DNA from: an uncultured Clostridia bacterium
GTDB lineage: Bacteria > Bacillota > Clostridia > Christensenellales > UBA1242
Reading direction: 5' to 3'
DNA: 64,000 nucleotides
Assembly (NCBI GenBank): GCA_934772525.1
Contig: CAKVMI010000002.1
Span: 124,001 to 188,000, forward strand
The notes beneath the pieces were generated by a model. It searched no databases, was not told where the DNA came from, and was given only the letters and a program-made list of their open reading frames with translations. Made by a program: the position numbers and the translations under genes. This document shows positions 26,430-35,491 of the stretch, in pieces. Numbering within the stretch: position 1 is the stretch's first letter; the number at the start of each line of letters is the position of its first letter.

Positions 26430-27311
26430 TTACTCAACATTTCTGATTTGTTCTTTTATTGTTTCAACTATTGTTTTTGCTTCTAAGACTAATGAAGTTA
26501 TTTTTACATTGCTAGACTTTGAGCCTGTTGTATTAATTTCTCTGGTAAGTTCTTGTGTTAAAAACTCTAATTTTTTACCACAAGGAGTATTTCCATTTAT
26601 TAATGATTTAAACTGCTCAATGTGCGAGTTTAATCTAACAAGTTCCTCATTTATATCAAATTTATCTACAAAGAAGGCAACTTCGTTTAGTAGTTTTGCT
26701 TCGTCAATTTCTACACCGCAAAGTGCTTCTTCTATACGTTTTTTGAGTTTTTCTTGGTACTCTTGTATAGCAAGTGGAACTTCAAGTGTTATAGCGTCTA
26801 CAACAACTTTTAATGCATCAATTTTTTCGGTTAAATCACGCTTTAAATTTTCGCCTTCAAACTCTTGCATATCAACTAAGCCTTTGCAAGCAATAAGTGA
26901 TGCTTCTAAAAATAGATCCATGGTTTCAGAATCGACTTCATTAACGTTTGGCATAAATTTCATTACTTCATTAAATTTTAGAACATCGGTACTATTCATT
27001 TCAAATGGTAAATCGCAGATTTCGGAAACAACTCTTCCCGCAAGCACTACCTTTTTTGCAAGATTTTCGTCTAAGTCTATTTCGTAATCAGATTCGCCAC
27101 CATGCTTAGTAACGCTAACTCTTGCATCAATCGTTCCACGAGTTAGTTTTTCTTTTATGGCTTGTTTTACTAAATCTTCATACTTAGAATAACTTCTTGG
27201 TATAGTTGTGTTTATATCTAAAAATTTACCATTAACGCTTTTTAACTCTACTTGTACTCTATATGAATCATTTTCGGCAATTCCCAAGCCGAAACCAGTC
27301 ATACTTCTCAT
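26430..27311 (-). CDS. yicC: YicC/YloC-family endoribonuclease
   Basis: This 293-residue protein starts MRSMTGFGLG and has the family C-terminus GKKLEFLTQELTREINTTGSKSSN followed by VLEAKTIVETIKEQIRNVE. Members are described as endoribonucleases that promote decay of selected transcripts. It is the last gene of the pcrA-ligA-gatCAB unit, 13 nt after gatB. In Bacillus yloC precedes remA, gmk and rpoZ, of which only rpoZ follows here. Confidence 0.9.
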   Translation of the reverse strand: MRSMTGFGLGIAENDSYRVQVELKSVNGKFLDINTTIPRSYSKYEDLVKQAIKEKLTRGTIDARVSVTKHGGESDYEIDLDENLAKKVVLAGRVVSEICDLPFEMNSTDVLKFNEVMKFMPNVNEVDSETMDLFLEASLIACKGLVDMQEFEGENLKRDLTEKIDALKVVVDAITLEVPLAIQEYQEKLKKRIEEALCGVEIDEAKLLNEVAFFVDKFDINEELVRLNSHIEQFKSLINGNTPCGKKLEFLTQELTREINTTGSKSSNVKITSLVLEAKTIVETIKEQIRNVE

Positions 27312-27324
27312 AAAAATTCCCCTT

Positions 27325-28755
27325 TTAAGATAGGTGTTTGTTTAAAAATTCATTTACTTTACTTGCATTTGCTTGACCCTTAGTTGCCTTCATAACTTGA
27401 CCAACAAAGAATGCAAATGCTTTCTTGTTACCATTTTTATAATCTTGAACACATTTTTCATTATTATTTACAATATCAATAATCAATGCTTCAAGTTCTT
27501 CATCGTTGCTTTCAAGTTTTAAGCCTTTTTCGTTTACTATTTGGTCGGTAGTTTTTTCACTTCCCCAAAGGTCTAACAAAATTTCTCGACTACCTGCTTG
27601 ACTAATTTCATTATTATCAACCATTACTAACATTTTTGCAAATTCAATAGGATTTACTGGAACTATAACTTCTTCCATTAACTCAGCATTTATCTTTTTG
27701 TTAATTTCTGATGTTATCCAGTTTGCTATTTTCTTTGGCTTATCATAATGCTTTGCAACTTCAAAGAAAAATTTATAAATTTCGGTATTCTTTGCAATTA
27801 GACTAGCATCATATTCGTTTAAACCAAATTCATTTATAAGTTTTGCTTTAATTTCTTTTGGAAGCGGTGGAATATTATTTTTAATATCTTCCATCATTTC
27901 GTCGGTTATTAGTGTAACCGGTATATCTGGTTCGGGCATATATCTATAGTCTTTTGCACCTTCTTTGCTACGCATTGCAAAGTTTTGATTTTTCTCATCG
28001 TCCCAACGCCTAGTTTCTGGCAAAATTTGTTCGCCCGCTTCTATTAACTTGGTTTGTCTTTCTACTTCGTACTTTATTGCCCTTTCTATGGCTTTAAATG
28101 AATTTATGTTTTTCATTTCAACTTTTGTGCCAAATTCCGTTTGACCTACTGGACGTAAACTTACATTTACATCACATCTTAATGAACCTTGTTCCATCTT
28201 TACATCAGAAACACCGGCAAATTTTGCCAAATCTTTAAGTGTTTCAACGTACTCTATTGATTCTTCTACACTTCTCATATCTGGTTCAGATACAATTTCT
28301 ATTAAAGGTACGCCACCACGGTTATAGTCTACATAAGTTTCACCAGTCAAATTTGAGTGTATAAGTTTTCCAGCATCTTCTTCTAGGTGAATTTGATGGA
28401 TACGAATTTTCTTAAGTTCGCCATTCTTATCATGAACTTCAATAAATCCATTTCTACATATAGGAGTTCTATCTTGTGTAATTTGATACGACTTTGAAAG
28501 GTCGGGATAAAAATAATGTTTCCTATCAAAAGCAAACTTGCGTGTAATATCGCAATTTGTAATAAGTCCCATCGTTATAGCCTTTTTTATAGCTTCTATA
28601 TTAACTCGTGGAAGAGCACCCGGAAGACCTATACAAACTGGACAACAATGCGAATTTGGTTCACCACCAAACTCATTTACACAACTGCAAAAAACTTTTG
28701 TTTTGGTGTTTAACTCTATATGAGTTTCAAGTCCAACAACTACTTCTAATTCCAT
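27325..28755 (-). CDS. gatB: Asp-tRNA(Asn)/Glu-tRNA(Gln) amidotransferase subunit B
   Basis: This 476-residue kinase/transamidase subunit of GatCAB activates mischarged Asp- or Glu-tRNA with ATP. It has VGLETHIELNT, the zinc site CSCVNEFG with CPVCIGLPG, DRKHYFYPDLSKSYQITQ, and a C-terminal tRNA-binding tail domain. A complete cluster means the organism makes Gln-tRNA and/or Asn-tRNA indirectly. Confidence 0.97.
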   Translation of the reverse strand: MELEVVVGLETHIELNTKTKVFCSCVNEFGGEPNSHCCPVCIGLPGALPRVNIEAIKKAITMGLITNCDITRKFAFDRKHYFYPDLSKSYQITQDRTPICRNGFIEVHDKNGELKKIRIHQIHLEEDAGKLIHSNLTGETYVDYNRGGVPLIEIVSEPDMRSVEESIEYVETLKDLAKFAGVSDVKMEQGSLRCDVNVSLRPVGQTEFGTKVEMKNINSFKAIERAIKYEVERQTKLIEAGEQILPETRRWDDEKNQNFAMRSKEGAKDYRYMPEPDIPVTLITDEMMEDIKNNIPPLPKEIKAKLINEFGLNEYDASLIAKNTEIYKFFFEVAKHYDKPKKIANWITSEINKKINAELMEEVIVPVNPIEFAKMLVMVDNNEISQAGSREILLDLWGSEKTTDQIVNEKGLKLESNDEELEALIIDIVNNNEKCVQDYKNGNKKAFAFFVGQVMKATKGQANASKVNEFLNKHLS

Positions 28756-28757
28756 AC

Positions 28758-30197
28758 TTAGTCTTCCCTCCTATTGTTTCTTTCAAAATATTCGCTAAGT
28801 GCATATAATTTACTTTCATTCCATTTATCTGCAATAAGCTGACAACCTATAGGAAGACCTTCACTACTTGCACCTACTGGGAATGAAATTGCGGGTACGC
28901 CTACAATATTTACAGGAACCGTATAAATATCCGCAAGATACATATCAAGCGGAGTAGCTTTGGAACCAAACTTAAACGCTGTTGTTGGGCTTGTTGGAGA
29001 AATTATAACATCAACATCTTTAAATGCATCTTCAAACTCTTTCTTTAAAATATTTTGAACTCTTTGAGCCTTTCTGTAATAAGCATCATAGTATGATGCA
29101 CTTAAAACAAAGTTACCCATCATTATACGACGCTTAACTTCAGCACCAAACCCTTCTGTTCTGCTCTTGTAATATAGGTCAACTAGCCCGTCATAATCTT
29201 TTGCACGTGTAGTGTATTTGATTCCGTCAAATCTTGATAGGTTGCTTGCGGCTTCTGCTGAACTTAAAATATAGTAAACCGCCAAACTCTTATCTATATG
29301 TGGTAAACTAATATCAACAATTTCCGCACCATTTGACTTATAAAAATCTATTGTGTTTTGTATTGCATTTTTTACTTCTTCATTCATTCCTAATGCAAAA
29401 TATTCCTTTGCAACACCAATTTTCATTCCCTTAATGCTTTGTACAAAACTTTCACTAAACTTTTTGTCATTTCTTTTTACAGTTGTGTCATCATGGGTAT
29501 CGTATCCAGCAATTACATCTAGCATTAAAGCATTATCCCTTACATTTGCGGTGATAGGTCCAACTTGGTCCAATGAAGACCCAAATGCAACTACACCATA
29601 TCTTGATACTCTGCCATAAGTAGGTTTAATTCCAACGACACCACAAAATCCAGATGGCTGACGAATAGAACCACCGGTATCTGTACCCAAACTAACTGGT
29701 GCTAGGTGTCCTGCAACGCTTGCAACACTACCACTACTAGAGCCACCAGTAACATAATCGTTATTTATTGGATTGAGCGTTTTTCCATATGCACTATTTT
29801 CACCCGAGCCACCCATTGCAAATTCATCCATATTAGCCTTACCTATAATAATAAAGCCGTGTGACTCTAGCCTTTCTACAACGGTTGCATTATATGGCGC
29901 AACATAATTTTGTAAAAATTTTGATGCACAAGTTGTTTTTAATTCTGTTGTTGAAATATTATCCTTTACTATAATAGGCACACCTTCAAATTCTCTCGCT
30001 GTACCATTTTTTACTCTTTCATCACTTTGTTTTGCAAGTTTTATTGCATTTTCTTTATCATAATACAAAACAGCATTTATGTGCTTTTCACTTTCTATTC
30101 TTTCCAAAAATGCATTTACAACTTCTTCGCTTGTATATTCGGCTGACTTAATTTTTTTTGCCAAACTTTCAACCGATTCTTCTATATATTTTATCAT
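28758..30197 (-). CDS. gatA: Asp-tRNA(Asn)/Glu-tRNA(Gln) amidotransferase subunit A
   Basis: This 479-residue amidase-signature subunit releases ammonia from glutamine for GatB. The Ser-cisSer-Lys triad is visible: Lys in PIIVKDNI, and the serines in GGSSSGSVASVA and DTGGSIRQPSGFCG. Spacing to gatB is 2 nt and to gatC 11 nt, so all three subunits are made from one message. Confidence 0.97.
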   Translation of the reverse strand: MIKYIEESVESLAKKIKSAEYTSEEVVNAFLERIESEKHINAVLYYDKENAIKLAKQSDERVKNGTAREFEGVPIIVKDNISTTELKTTCASKFLQNYVAPYNATVVERLESHGFIIIGKANMDEFAMGGSGENSAYGKTLNPINNDYVTGGSSSGSVASVAGHLAPVSLGTDTGGSIRQPSGFCGVVGIKPTYGRVSRYGVVAFGSSLDQVGPITANVRDNALMLDVIAGYDTHDDTTVKRNDKKFSESFVQSIKGMKIGVAKEYFALGMNEEVKNAIQNTIDFYKSNGAEIVDISLPHIDKSLAVYYILSSAEAASNLSRFDGIKYTTRAKDYDGLVDLYYKSRTEGFGAEVKRRIMMGNFVLSASYYDAYYRKAQRVQNILKKEFEDAFKDVDVIISPTSPTTAFKFGSKATPLDMYLADIYTVPVNIVGVPAISFPVGASSEGLPIGCQLIADKWNESKLYALSEYFERNNRRED

Positions 30198-30208
30198 TTG
30201 CTTCGCTC

Positions 30209-30490
30209 CTATTCTACTACCTTTGGTACAATAAACGAATTGTCATTATGCACGGGTGCATTCTTGACAACTTCATTTTTTGTAAGCCCAACTTGCACTT
30301 CATCTGCTCGTGGTTCGCCAATTTTTGATTCTACTTCAGCATCGCCTTGAACTTCATTTAAAATAGAGCAGTAATCTACTATCATATTCAAATCTGCTTG
30401 AATTTTTTTCATTTCGTCTTCGCTAAATTCTAGTCTACTAAGCTTTGCAATATGCTCAACATCTTCTTTACTTACAATATTTTTTTCCAT
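30209..30490 (-). CDS. gatC: Asp-tRNA(Asn)/Glu-tRNA(Gln) amidotransferase subunit C
   Basis: This 93-residue subunit stabilises the GatAB complex. It has the family start EDVEHIAKLSRLEFSEDE, MIVDYCSILNEV and the final NAPVHNDNSFIVPKVVE. ATG 30490 is chosen because AAGGAAG lies 7 nt upstream. Confidence 0.93.
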   Translation of the reverse strand: MEKNIVSKEDVEHIAKLSRLEFSEDEMKKIQADLNMIVDYCSILNEVQGDAEVESKIGEPRADEVQVGLTKNEVVKNAPVHNDNSFIVPKVVE

Positions 30491-30525
30491 AGTTCTTCCT
30501 TTATTAAATTTCAAACTTCATTATA

Positions 30526-32505
30526 TCACGCATTATTAGATTTTTCAATTAGTTTTACAAACTCATCTTCATTAATCACTTTAATTCCAAGAGCATTTGC
30601 TTTAATTAGTTTTGAACCCGCTTCTGCTCCTGCAATTACTAAATTTGTATTTTTAGAAACGCTAGAAGTAACCGTCCCACCTAATTTTTCAATTATATCT
30701 TGTGCTTGTTGTCTTGTATAACCTGAAAGTGACCCTGTAAGAACAATAGTTTTTCCACTAAACTCACTATTTTCAGAAATTTCTTTATCACCAATTTCTT
30801 GAACTACAATTCCAACATCGATAAGTCTATCAATCTCGTCCAAATTTTTATTATCGGCAAAAAAGTCTACTACATTCCTTGCGATAATTTCGCCAATATC
30901 CTTTATTTGCAAAAGTTCTTCTAGAGTTGCCTTTTTAACATTTTCGAGTGTTTTAAATTTTTTTGCTATATCTTTTGCGGTTTTTTCTCCAACTTCTGGA
31001 ATGCCTATTGCAAAAATAAATTTACCTAACTCTACATTTTTAGATTTCGCTATTGAATCCACTAGGTTTTGTGCTTTTTTGTCTTTTACTTTATCTAAAG
31101 TCATTAATTGTTCTTTTGTGAGTTTATACAAATCTGATGGTTCTGACACATTTAAGTTTTTATGTAAACTTAAGATTGTCTTTTCGCTAAGTCCTTCAAT
31201 ATTTAATGCATTTCTTGTGGTAAAATGTGTTAATCTATCTACGACTTGTTCTATACAACCATCTCTATTTGGACAATATAACAACGGACCCTTTTTTATA
31301 AGTTCAGTTCCACAACTTGGACAAAAATTTGGTTCTTCAATTTTCTTTGAATTATCAAATTCTTCCAATAAGCCCAAGACTTCTGGAATAACTTCATTAC
31401 TTCTTCTAATTAAAATGCGACTATTTATTGATACTCTTTTCTTTTGAATATCATCAAAATTATTTAAGGTTGCACGTGTAATTGTAGCGCCACCTAACTC
31501 AACCGGTTCAAAAATTGCAATCGGTGTTATCTTACCCGTTCTACCAACCTGCCATAAAACATCATTAAGTATAGTAGAAACTTCTTGAGCTTCAAATTTG
31601 TATGCTATTGCCCACTTTGGAAACTTATTGGTATAGCCTATTTTTTCACGGACGCTAACGTCATTTATTTTTAGCACCATTCCATCAATCATCACATCAA
31701 GCTCAGATTTAATCTGGTCAATTCTATCAATTTCAGCTTTTACATCCTGAATTGTACTCACGAGCTTAAAATAATCTCCCGTTTTAAACCCGTTTTCTAT
31801 CAAAAATTCATGCATCTCTAACTGGGTAGCAAAATCTTTGTCACAATCTAAAATAGAATAACAAAAATAATCAAGTTTACGTTTTGCTGTTTCCTTTGGG
31901 TCTAAATTTCTAATCGCACCCGCAACGCCATTTCGTGCATTCTTTAGTGACTCGTCGGCATGCTTATTGTATTCTTTTAAGTTCGTTTGGGTAATCATCC
32001 CCTCGCCTTGAACCATAAGTTTTCCAGTATATTTAATAGAAAGCGGAACCGATCTAATAGTTTTTACTTGAGCGGTAACATCTTCGCCAACTAAACCATT
32101 GCCACGGGTAGTTGCTCTTAAAAAAATACCATCGTTATATTCTAAAACCAATTGCAAACCATCAAACTTATATTCTAAAGAAAATTGAGTATCTGGCGAA
32201 AAACTACGCATTTCTTGCATCCAAGATTCCAAACCTTCTAAACTTCTAACCTTATCCAATGAATATAATCTTTTCTCATGCGTGTGTTTATTAAACTTAT
32301 CTAAAACATCTCCACCAACCCTTTGAGTTGGAGAATCTGGCAAAGTTACACCAGTTTCATTTTCTAAATCAACTAGTTTATAATACAATTTATCGTATTC
32401 GCTATCCGAAATACTAGGTTCGAGTAAAGTATAATAATTGTAATTATGTTTATTAATTACCTTTATTAGTTCCTTCATCTCTTCAATTCTTTTATTCTGT
32501 TCCAT
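30526..32505 (-). CDS. ligA: NAD-dependent DNA ligase LigA
   Basis: This essential ligase has about 659 residues: the Ia domain, adenylation domain with the active Lys in LEYKFDGL, OB fold, zinc finger (CPSCGTEL and CPNRDGC), helix-hairpin-helix repeats (GIPEVGEKTAKDIAKKF, IKDIGEIIA) and a C-terminal BRCT domain (SGKTIVLTGSLSGYTR). ATG 32505 lies one nt past the pcrA stop, so it is coupled to the helicase gene, as is usual in Gram-positives. Confidence 0.97.
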   Translation of the reverse strand: MEQNKRIEEMKELIKVINKHNYNYYTLLEPSISDSEYDKLYYKLVDLENETGVTLPDSPTQRVGGDVLDKFNKHTHEKRLYSLDKVRSLEGLESWMQEMRSFSPDTQFSLEYKFDGLQLVLEYNDGIFLRATTRGNGLVGEDVTAQVKTIRSVPLSIKYTGKLMVQGEGMITQTNLKEYNKHADESLKNARNGVAGAIRNLDPKETAKRKLDYFCYSILDCDKDFATQLEMHEFLIENGFKTGDYFKLVSTIQDVKAEIDRIDQIKSELDVMIDGMVLKINDVSVREKIGYTNKFPKWAIAYKFEAQEVSTILNDVLWQVGRTGKITPIAIFEPVELGGATITRATLNNFDDIQKKRVSINSRILIRRSNEVIPEVLGLLEEFDNSKKIEEPNFCPSCGTELIKKGPLLYCPNRDGCIEQVVDRLTHFTTRNALNIEGLSEKTILSLHKNLNVSEPSDLYKLTKEQLMTLDKVKDKKAQNLVDSIAKSKNVELGKFIFAIGIPEVGEKTAKDIAKKFKTLENVKKATLEELLQIKDIGEIIARNVVDFFADNKNLDEIDRLIDVGIVVQEIGDKEISENSEFSGKTIVLTGSLSGYTRQQAQDIIEKLGGTVTSSVSKNTNLVIAGAEAGSKLIKANALGIKVINEDEFVKLIEKSNNA

Positions 32506-32506
32506 A

Positions 32507-34816
32507 CTAATTCTCCACAATAGTTAGCGGTGCAAATTTTAATGAAAGTGTTTTATTTCCAACACTGTCAAATTTTATCGTTACAAAACCTGAACTTGCG
32601 TCCGTTACTCCAACAACTACCACACCACGTCCAAAACTTTTATGCATTACAATAGTTCCCACTTTATATTTTTTAAATTCATTTAATGTAGATGTTGATA
32701 TTTTTGGTTTTTCTGCTTCTACCATTCCAGAACCGCTATATATATCATCGAGCGTGGTATTTTTGTAACTGTTTCTTGTTTGTGGTCTATCATATGCTGA
32801 GTTAGCTTTGTACCCATAGCCACTATTTGAATATCCACTACTTCTTTCGTATAATGACGACTCTCCATATTCCTTTCTAGCAGTTGTTTCTACACCTTTC
32901 ACGCCAGATTCTTTTAAAAATCTTGAAAGTTGAGTGCCTTCTGTTCTTTTTGTTTCGTAACTAAACTTGGTGGTCGGACGGGTATAATATAATTCTTCCT
33001 TTGCCCTTGTGGTTGCAACATACATAAGCCTACGCTCTTCTTCTAATTCGTTTGGGTCATTTGAATAAATAGCTCTAGATAGCGGAAGCACGCCCTCTAC
33101 AAGACCTATTATAAATACAACATTAAATTCTAGACCTTTTGACGCATGAATGGTCATTAAACTAACCACATTGTTGCTATCGTCTAAATCATCAATATCT
33201 CTACTTAGTGTAACTGATTGTAAATAATCTTCAAGAGTCGCATTCTCGTTTGCTTCGTCATATTCTAAAATAGACTTTTGCAAAGTTTCAATATTTAGTA
33301 TTTTGGAAAGTTCTTCTTCAATCAATCTGGAAAACACTGTCTTTATTCCGAACTCTTCAATTACTTTATCTGCTAAGCTCGTAAGAGAAAAGTCTTTTAT
33401 ATTCAAAACATATTTATCTAATTGCATTATAATTGGATAGACCTTTTTTAATGTTTGAGCATCTAACCCAATGCCACCTTTTATTAACTCATAGCAACTA
33501 AGGTTACTGCTTGAAGATACCTGAAGTAGTTTTGTTGCCGTTGCTTCACCTATTCCTTTTTTAGGGAATGCCAAAATTCTCAAAAGACTATCGTTATCTT
33601 TTGGGTTTGAAATAAATTTTAGATATGCCAGCGTATCCTTTACTTCTTTACGTTCAAAGAACTTAAAGCCACCATATACAGCATATGGTATTTGATAATT
33701 TAAAAATTTTTCTTCGACAACTCTAGATAAAGAGTTCATTCTCATTAAGACTGCAAAATCGCTATACTTACGCTTTCCATCCGAAACAAGCTTTTTGATT
33801 TTACTTGCTACAAATTCCGCTTCTTCCAAATCGTTATAAGCAGTAAAGAACTTTACTTCCTCTCCACCACTCTTATCCGTCCACAAGTTCTTGTCTAATC
33901 TGTTTGTGTTATTCTTTATTATTTTATTTGCCGTATCTAATATTTTATCTGTTGAACGGTAGTTCTGCTCTAACTTAAATATATGAATACCCGGGTTATC
34001 ATCAATAAACTTTTGGACGTTAGTAAACTTAGCACCACGCCACGAATAAATACACTGGTCTTCATCACCAACTGCAAACACATTATGATATTTTGCACCT
34101 AACAATCTTACTAGTTCGTATTGAACCACATTTGTATCTTGAAACTCATCTACATGAATATATTTGAATTTGTTTTGATATAACTCTAATAAATCTGGAT
34201 TTTGATCCAATAACTCATATGCTTTTACTAACAAATCATCAAAATCTACAGCATTTGCACAAAGTAGTTCTTTTTGATATTCTATATAAGTTCTAATAAT
34301 AATTCCAACATAAGGGTCATTTTTAATCTTTCTAGCATAAAGTTCGGGACTAAGTAAGTCATTTTTAGCATTAGAAATATGCCAGCCAACAGAGTCTGGT
34401 TTTAATTTATTTTTTTCTAATTTTGTAAACTCTGGATCATCATTTAAAATTCTCTTAATTAGCCTATCCCTTTCATTATCTCCATAAATAGAAAAATTCG
34501 AGGATAAACTTACTCTTTCGGAATGAAATCTTAAAAGTTTACAACACATAGCATGGAATGTACAAATCCACATTCCTTGAATGCCACCATCCAATAAACT
34601 TTCTAGCCTTTCTTTCATTTCATTACTTGCTTTATTGGTAAAAGTTATAGCCAAAATATTAGATGGACTAACATTATTATCTTGTATTAAATGTGCTATG
34701 CGGTGTGTTAAAAGTCGTGTTTTGCCACTTCCGGCACCCGCAGTAACCAAAACTGGCCCTTCAGTTTGAAGTGCCGGTTTTTGTTGTTCTGCGTTTAATT
34801 TTTCTATAATTGACAT
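32507..34816 (-). CDS. pcrA: ATP-dependent DNA helicase PcrA/UvrD
   Basis: A 769-residue superfamily 1 helicase used in repair and plasmid replication. It carries GAGSGKTRLLTHRIAHL (Walker A), VDEFQDTN, GDEDQCIYSWRGA, KLEQNYRS and the final VTIHASKGLEFNVVF. A Gly/Tyr/Ser-rich linker and a C-terminal domain complete it. ATG 34816 follows GGAG by 6 nt; a TTG at 34828 is less likely. Confidence 0.96.
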   Translation of the reverse strand: MSIIEKLNAEQQKPALQTEGPVLVTAGAGSGKTRLLTHRIAHLIQDNNVSPSNILAITFTNKASNEMKERLESLLDGGIQGMWICTFHAMCCKLLRFHSERVSLSSNFSIYGDNERDRLIKRILNDDPEFTKLEKNKLKPDSVGWHISNAKNDLLSPELYARKIKNDPYVGIIIRTYIEYQKELLCANAVDFDDLLVKAYELLDQNPDLLELYQNKFKYIHVDEFQDTNVVQYELVRLLGAKYHNVFAVGDEDQCIYSWRGAKFTNVQKFIDDNPGIHIFKLEQNYRSTDKILDTANKIIKNNTNRLDKNLWTDKSGGEEVKFFTAYNDLEEAEFVASKIKKLVSDGKRKYSDFAVLMRMNSLSRVVEEKFLNYQIPYAVYGGFKFFERKEVKDTLAYLKFISNPKDNDSLLRILAFPKKGIGEATATKLLQVSSSSNLSCYELIKGGIGLDAQTLKKVYPIIMQLDKYVLNIKDFSLTSLADKVIEEFGIKTVFSRLIEEELSKILNIETLQKSILEYDEANENATLEDYLQSVTLSRDIDDLDDSNNVVSLMTIHASKGLEFNVVFIIGLVEGVLPLSRAIYSNDPNELEEERRLMYVATTRAKEELYYTRPTTKFSYETKRTEGTQLSRFLKESGVKGVETTARKEYGESSLYERSSGYSNSGYGYKANSAYDRPQTRNSYKNTTLDDIYSGSGMVEAEKPKISTSTLNEFKKYKVGTIVMHKSFGRGVVVVGVTDASSGFVTIKFDSVGNKTLSLKFAPLTIVEN

Positions 34817-34851
34817 TGATTGCTCCAAGAATAAAACAATTTACTCTTGTA

Positions 34852-34880
34852 ATTTTAGCATATCCCCGTCAATTTATCAA
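34852..34880 (-). promoter_or_regulatory. Sigma-A promoter of pcrA-ligA-gatCAB-yicC
   Basis: Minus strand TTGATA (34880-34875), 17-nt spacer, extended -10 TGC-TAAAAT (34857-34852). The -35 overlaps the end of the Spo0A-C gene. Confidence 0.7.
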
Positions 34881-35284
34881 CAATTTTTATTGTAAGTTGC
34901 TAAAAGCCTTCTTTTATATTTTGTGGTAATATATAATCCCATTGCTGAAACGAAGTTTTTGGTTTTAGTTTCTTTCAATGATGCCTTAATTAAATAATTA
35001 GGATATTCAACATTTGGGTCATTAGTACAATTAATATTTGCAGTAACCATTGTATCACGCATATATCTTTCTATGCTTCGAACCGGCATATTAAATTCCC
35101 TTGCAACCTCCTTAAATATTGTGTCGGCATACGATACGGGTTGAGCAACAATATCCAATTGTTTTTCAATACACCTAACTAGCATTGAAAAACCCACTTG
35201 TGATACATTAAATGGATATTGCATTAATTCTTCTACTACATCGCAATGTCTTTCTGTTTGAATCATGTCCGAATTTAATATCAT
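34877..35284 (-). CDS. Stand-alone Spo0A C-terminal DNA-binding domain protein
   Basis: This 135-residue protein corresponds to the DNA-binding effector domain of Spo0A only. The alignable core runs from VVEELMQYPFNVSQVGFSML to about residue 120. The recognition helix carries FN, then IERYMRD at 71-77, keeping the Glu-Arg and the second Arg of Bacillus ERAIRHAI. No receiver (REC) domain is encoded, and upstream DNA has no such frame. It lies directly after spoIVB, the conserved spo0A position. AAGGAG precedes the ATG. Without a receiver it cannot be controlled by the phosphorelay in the known way; it could be a constitutive binder, a partner of another regulator or a remnant. Full-length spo0A elsewhere is not excluded. 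Confidence 0.75.
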   Translation of the reverse strand: MILNSDMIQTERHCDVVEELMQYPFNVSQVGFSMLVRCIEKQLDIVAQPVSYADTIFKEVAREFNMPVRSIERYMRDTMVTANINCTNDPNVEYPNYLIKASLKETKTKNFVSAMGLYITTKYKRRLLATYNKNC

Positions 35285-35315
35285 CTTTCTACTCCTTGAT
35301 TATTTAATTTTCTAC

Positions 35316-35324
35316 ATTATATCA
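35316..35324 (-). promoter_or_regulatory. Extended -10 promoter of the Spo0A-C gene
   Basis: Minus strand TGA-TATAAT (35324-35316) about 32 nt upstream of the ATG. No good sigma-A -35 is present (AGGTAA at the expected place). TTAGGTAAA there faintly resembles a sigma-H -35, so activator dependence or sigma-H use are both possible. Confidence 0.45.
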
Positions 35325-35330
35325 CAAATA

Positions 35331-35361
35331 TTTCACATTTACCTAACAATTTTTCACATTT
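35331..35361 (-). repeat. Direct repeat AAATGTGAAA, 21 bp apart
   Basis: The minus-strand 10-mer AAATGTGAAA occurs at 35361-35352 and 35340-35331, exactly two helical turns apart, just upstream of the extended -10. It looks like a tandem binding site for a regulator covering the -35 region. Confidence 0.5.
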
Positions 35362-35395
35362 TTCCAATTTAATTTACTTTATTTTGAATTATTTT

Positions 35396-35441
35396 ATGTC
35401 GATTTGTCATATTTTGTTACACTTTGTCGAATATTGTCACA
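35396..35441 (+). promoter_or_regulatory. Phased array of 0A-like boxes
   Basis: Four consecutive 10-bp units from 35402 to 35441 (ATTTGTCATA, TTTTGTTACA, CTTTGTCGAA, TATTGTCACA) share TTGT at the same place. A further ATGTCGAT lies 8 bp before. The third contains TTTGTCGAA, an exact Spo0A box. The array lies in the 207-bp gap between spoIVB and the Spo0A-C gene. I saw no clear terminator in that gap. Confidence 0.6.
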
Positions 35442-35491
35442 AAATAATAGAAAAGTATAATCAAACTTGTATTTTAAAGTATGAATTGTAT

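Noticed and set aside
26245..27087. 280-residue open frame on the plus strand opposite rpoZ and yicC
   Set aside because: It lies antisense to two well-supported genes, is low in complexity (Ser/Thr/Phe rich) and has no ribosome site.
33713..33720. TTGTCGAA box on the minus strand
   Set aside because: Lies inside the pcrA coding sequence; one or a few such matches are expected by chance.
35285..35491. Receiver domain of Spo0A upstream of the DNA-binding fragment
   Set aside because: The gap is AT-rich with no open frame long enough in either direction.
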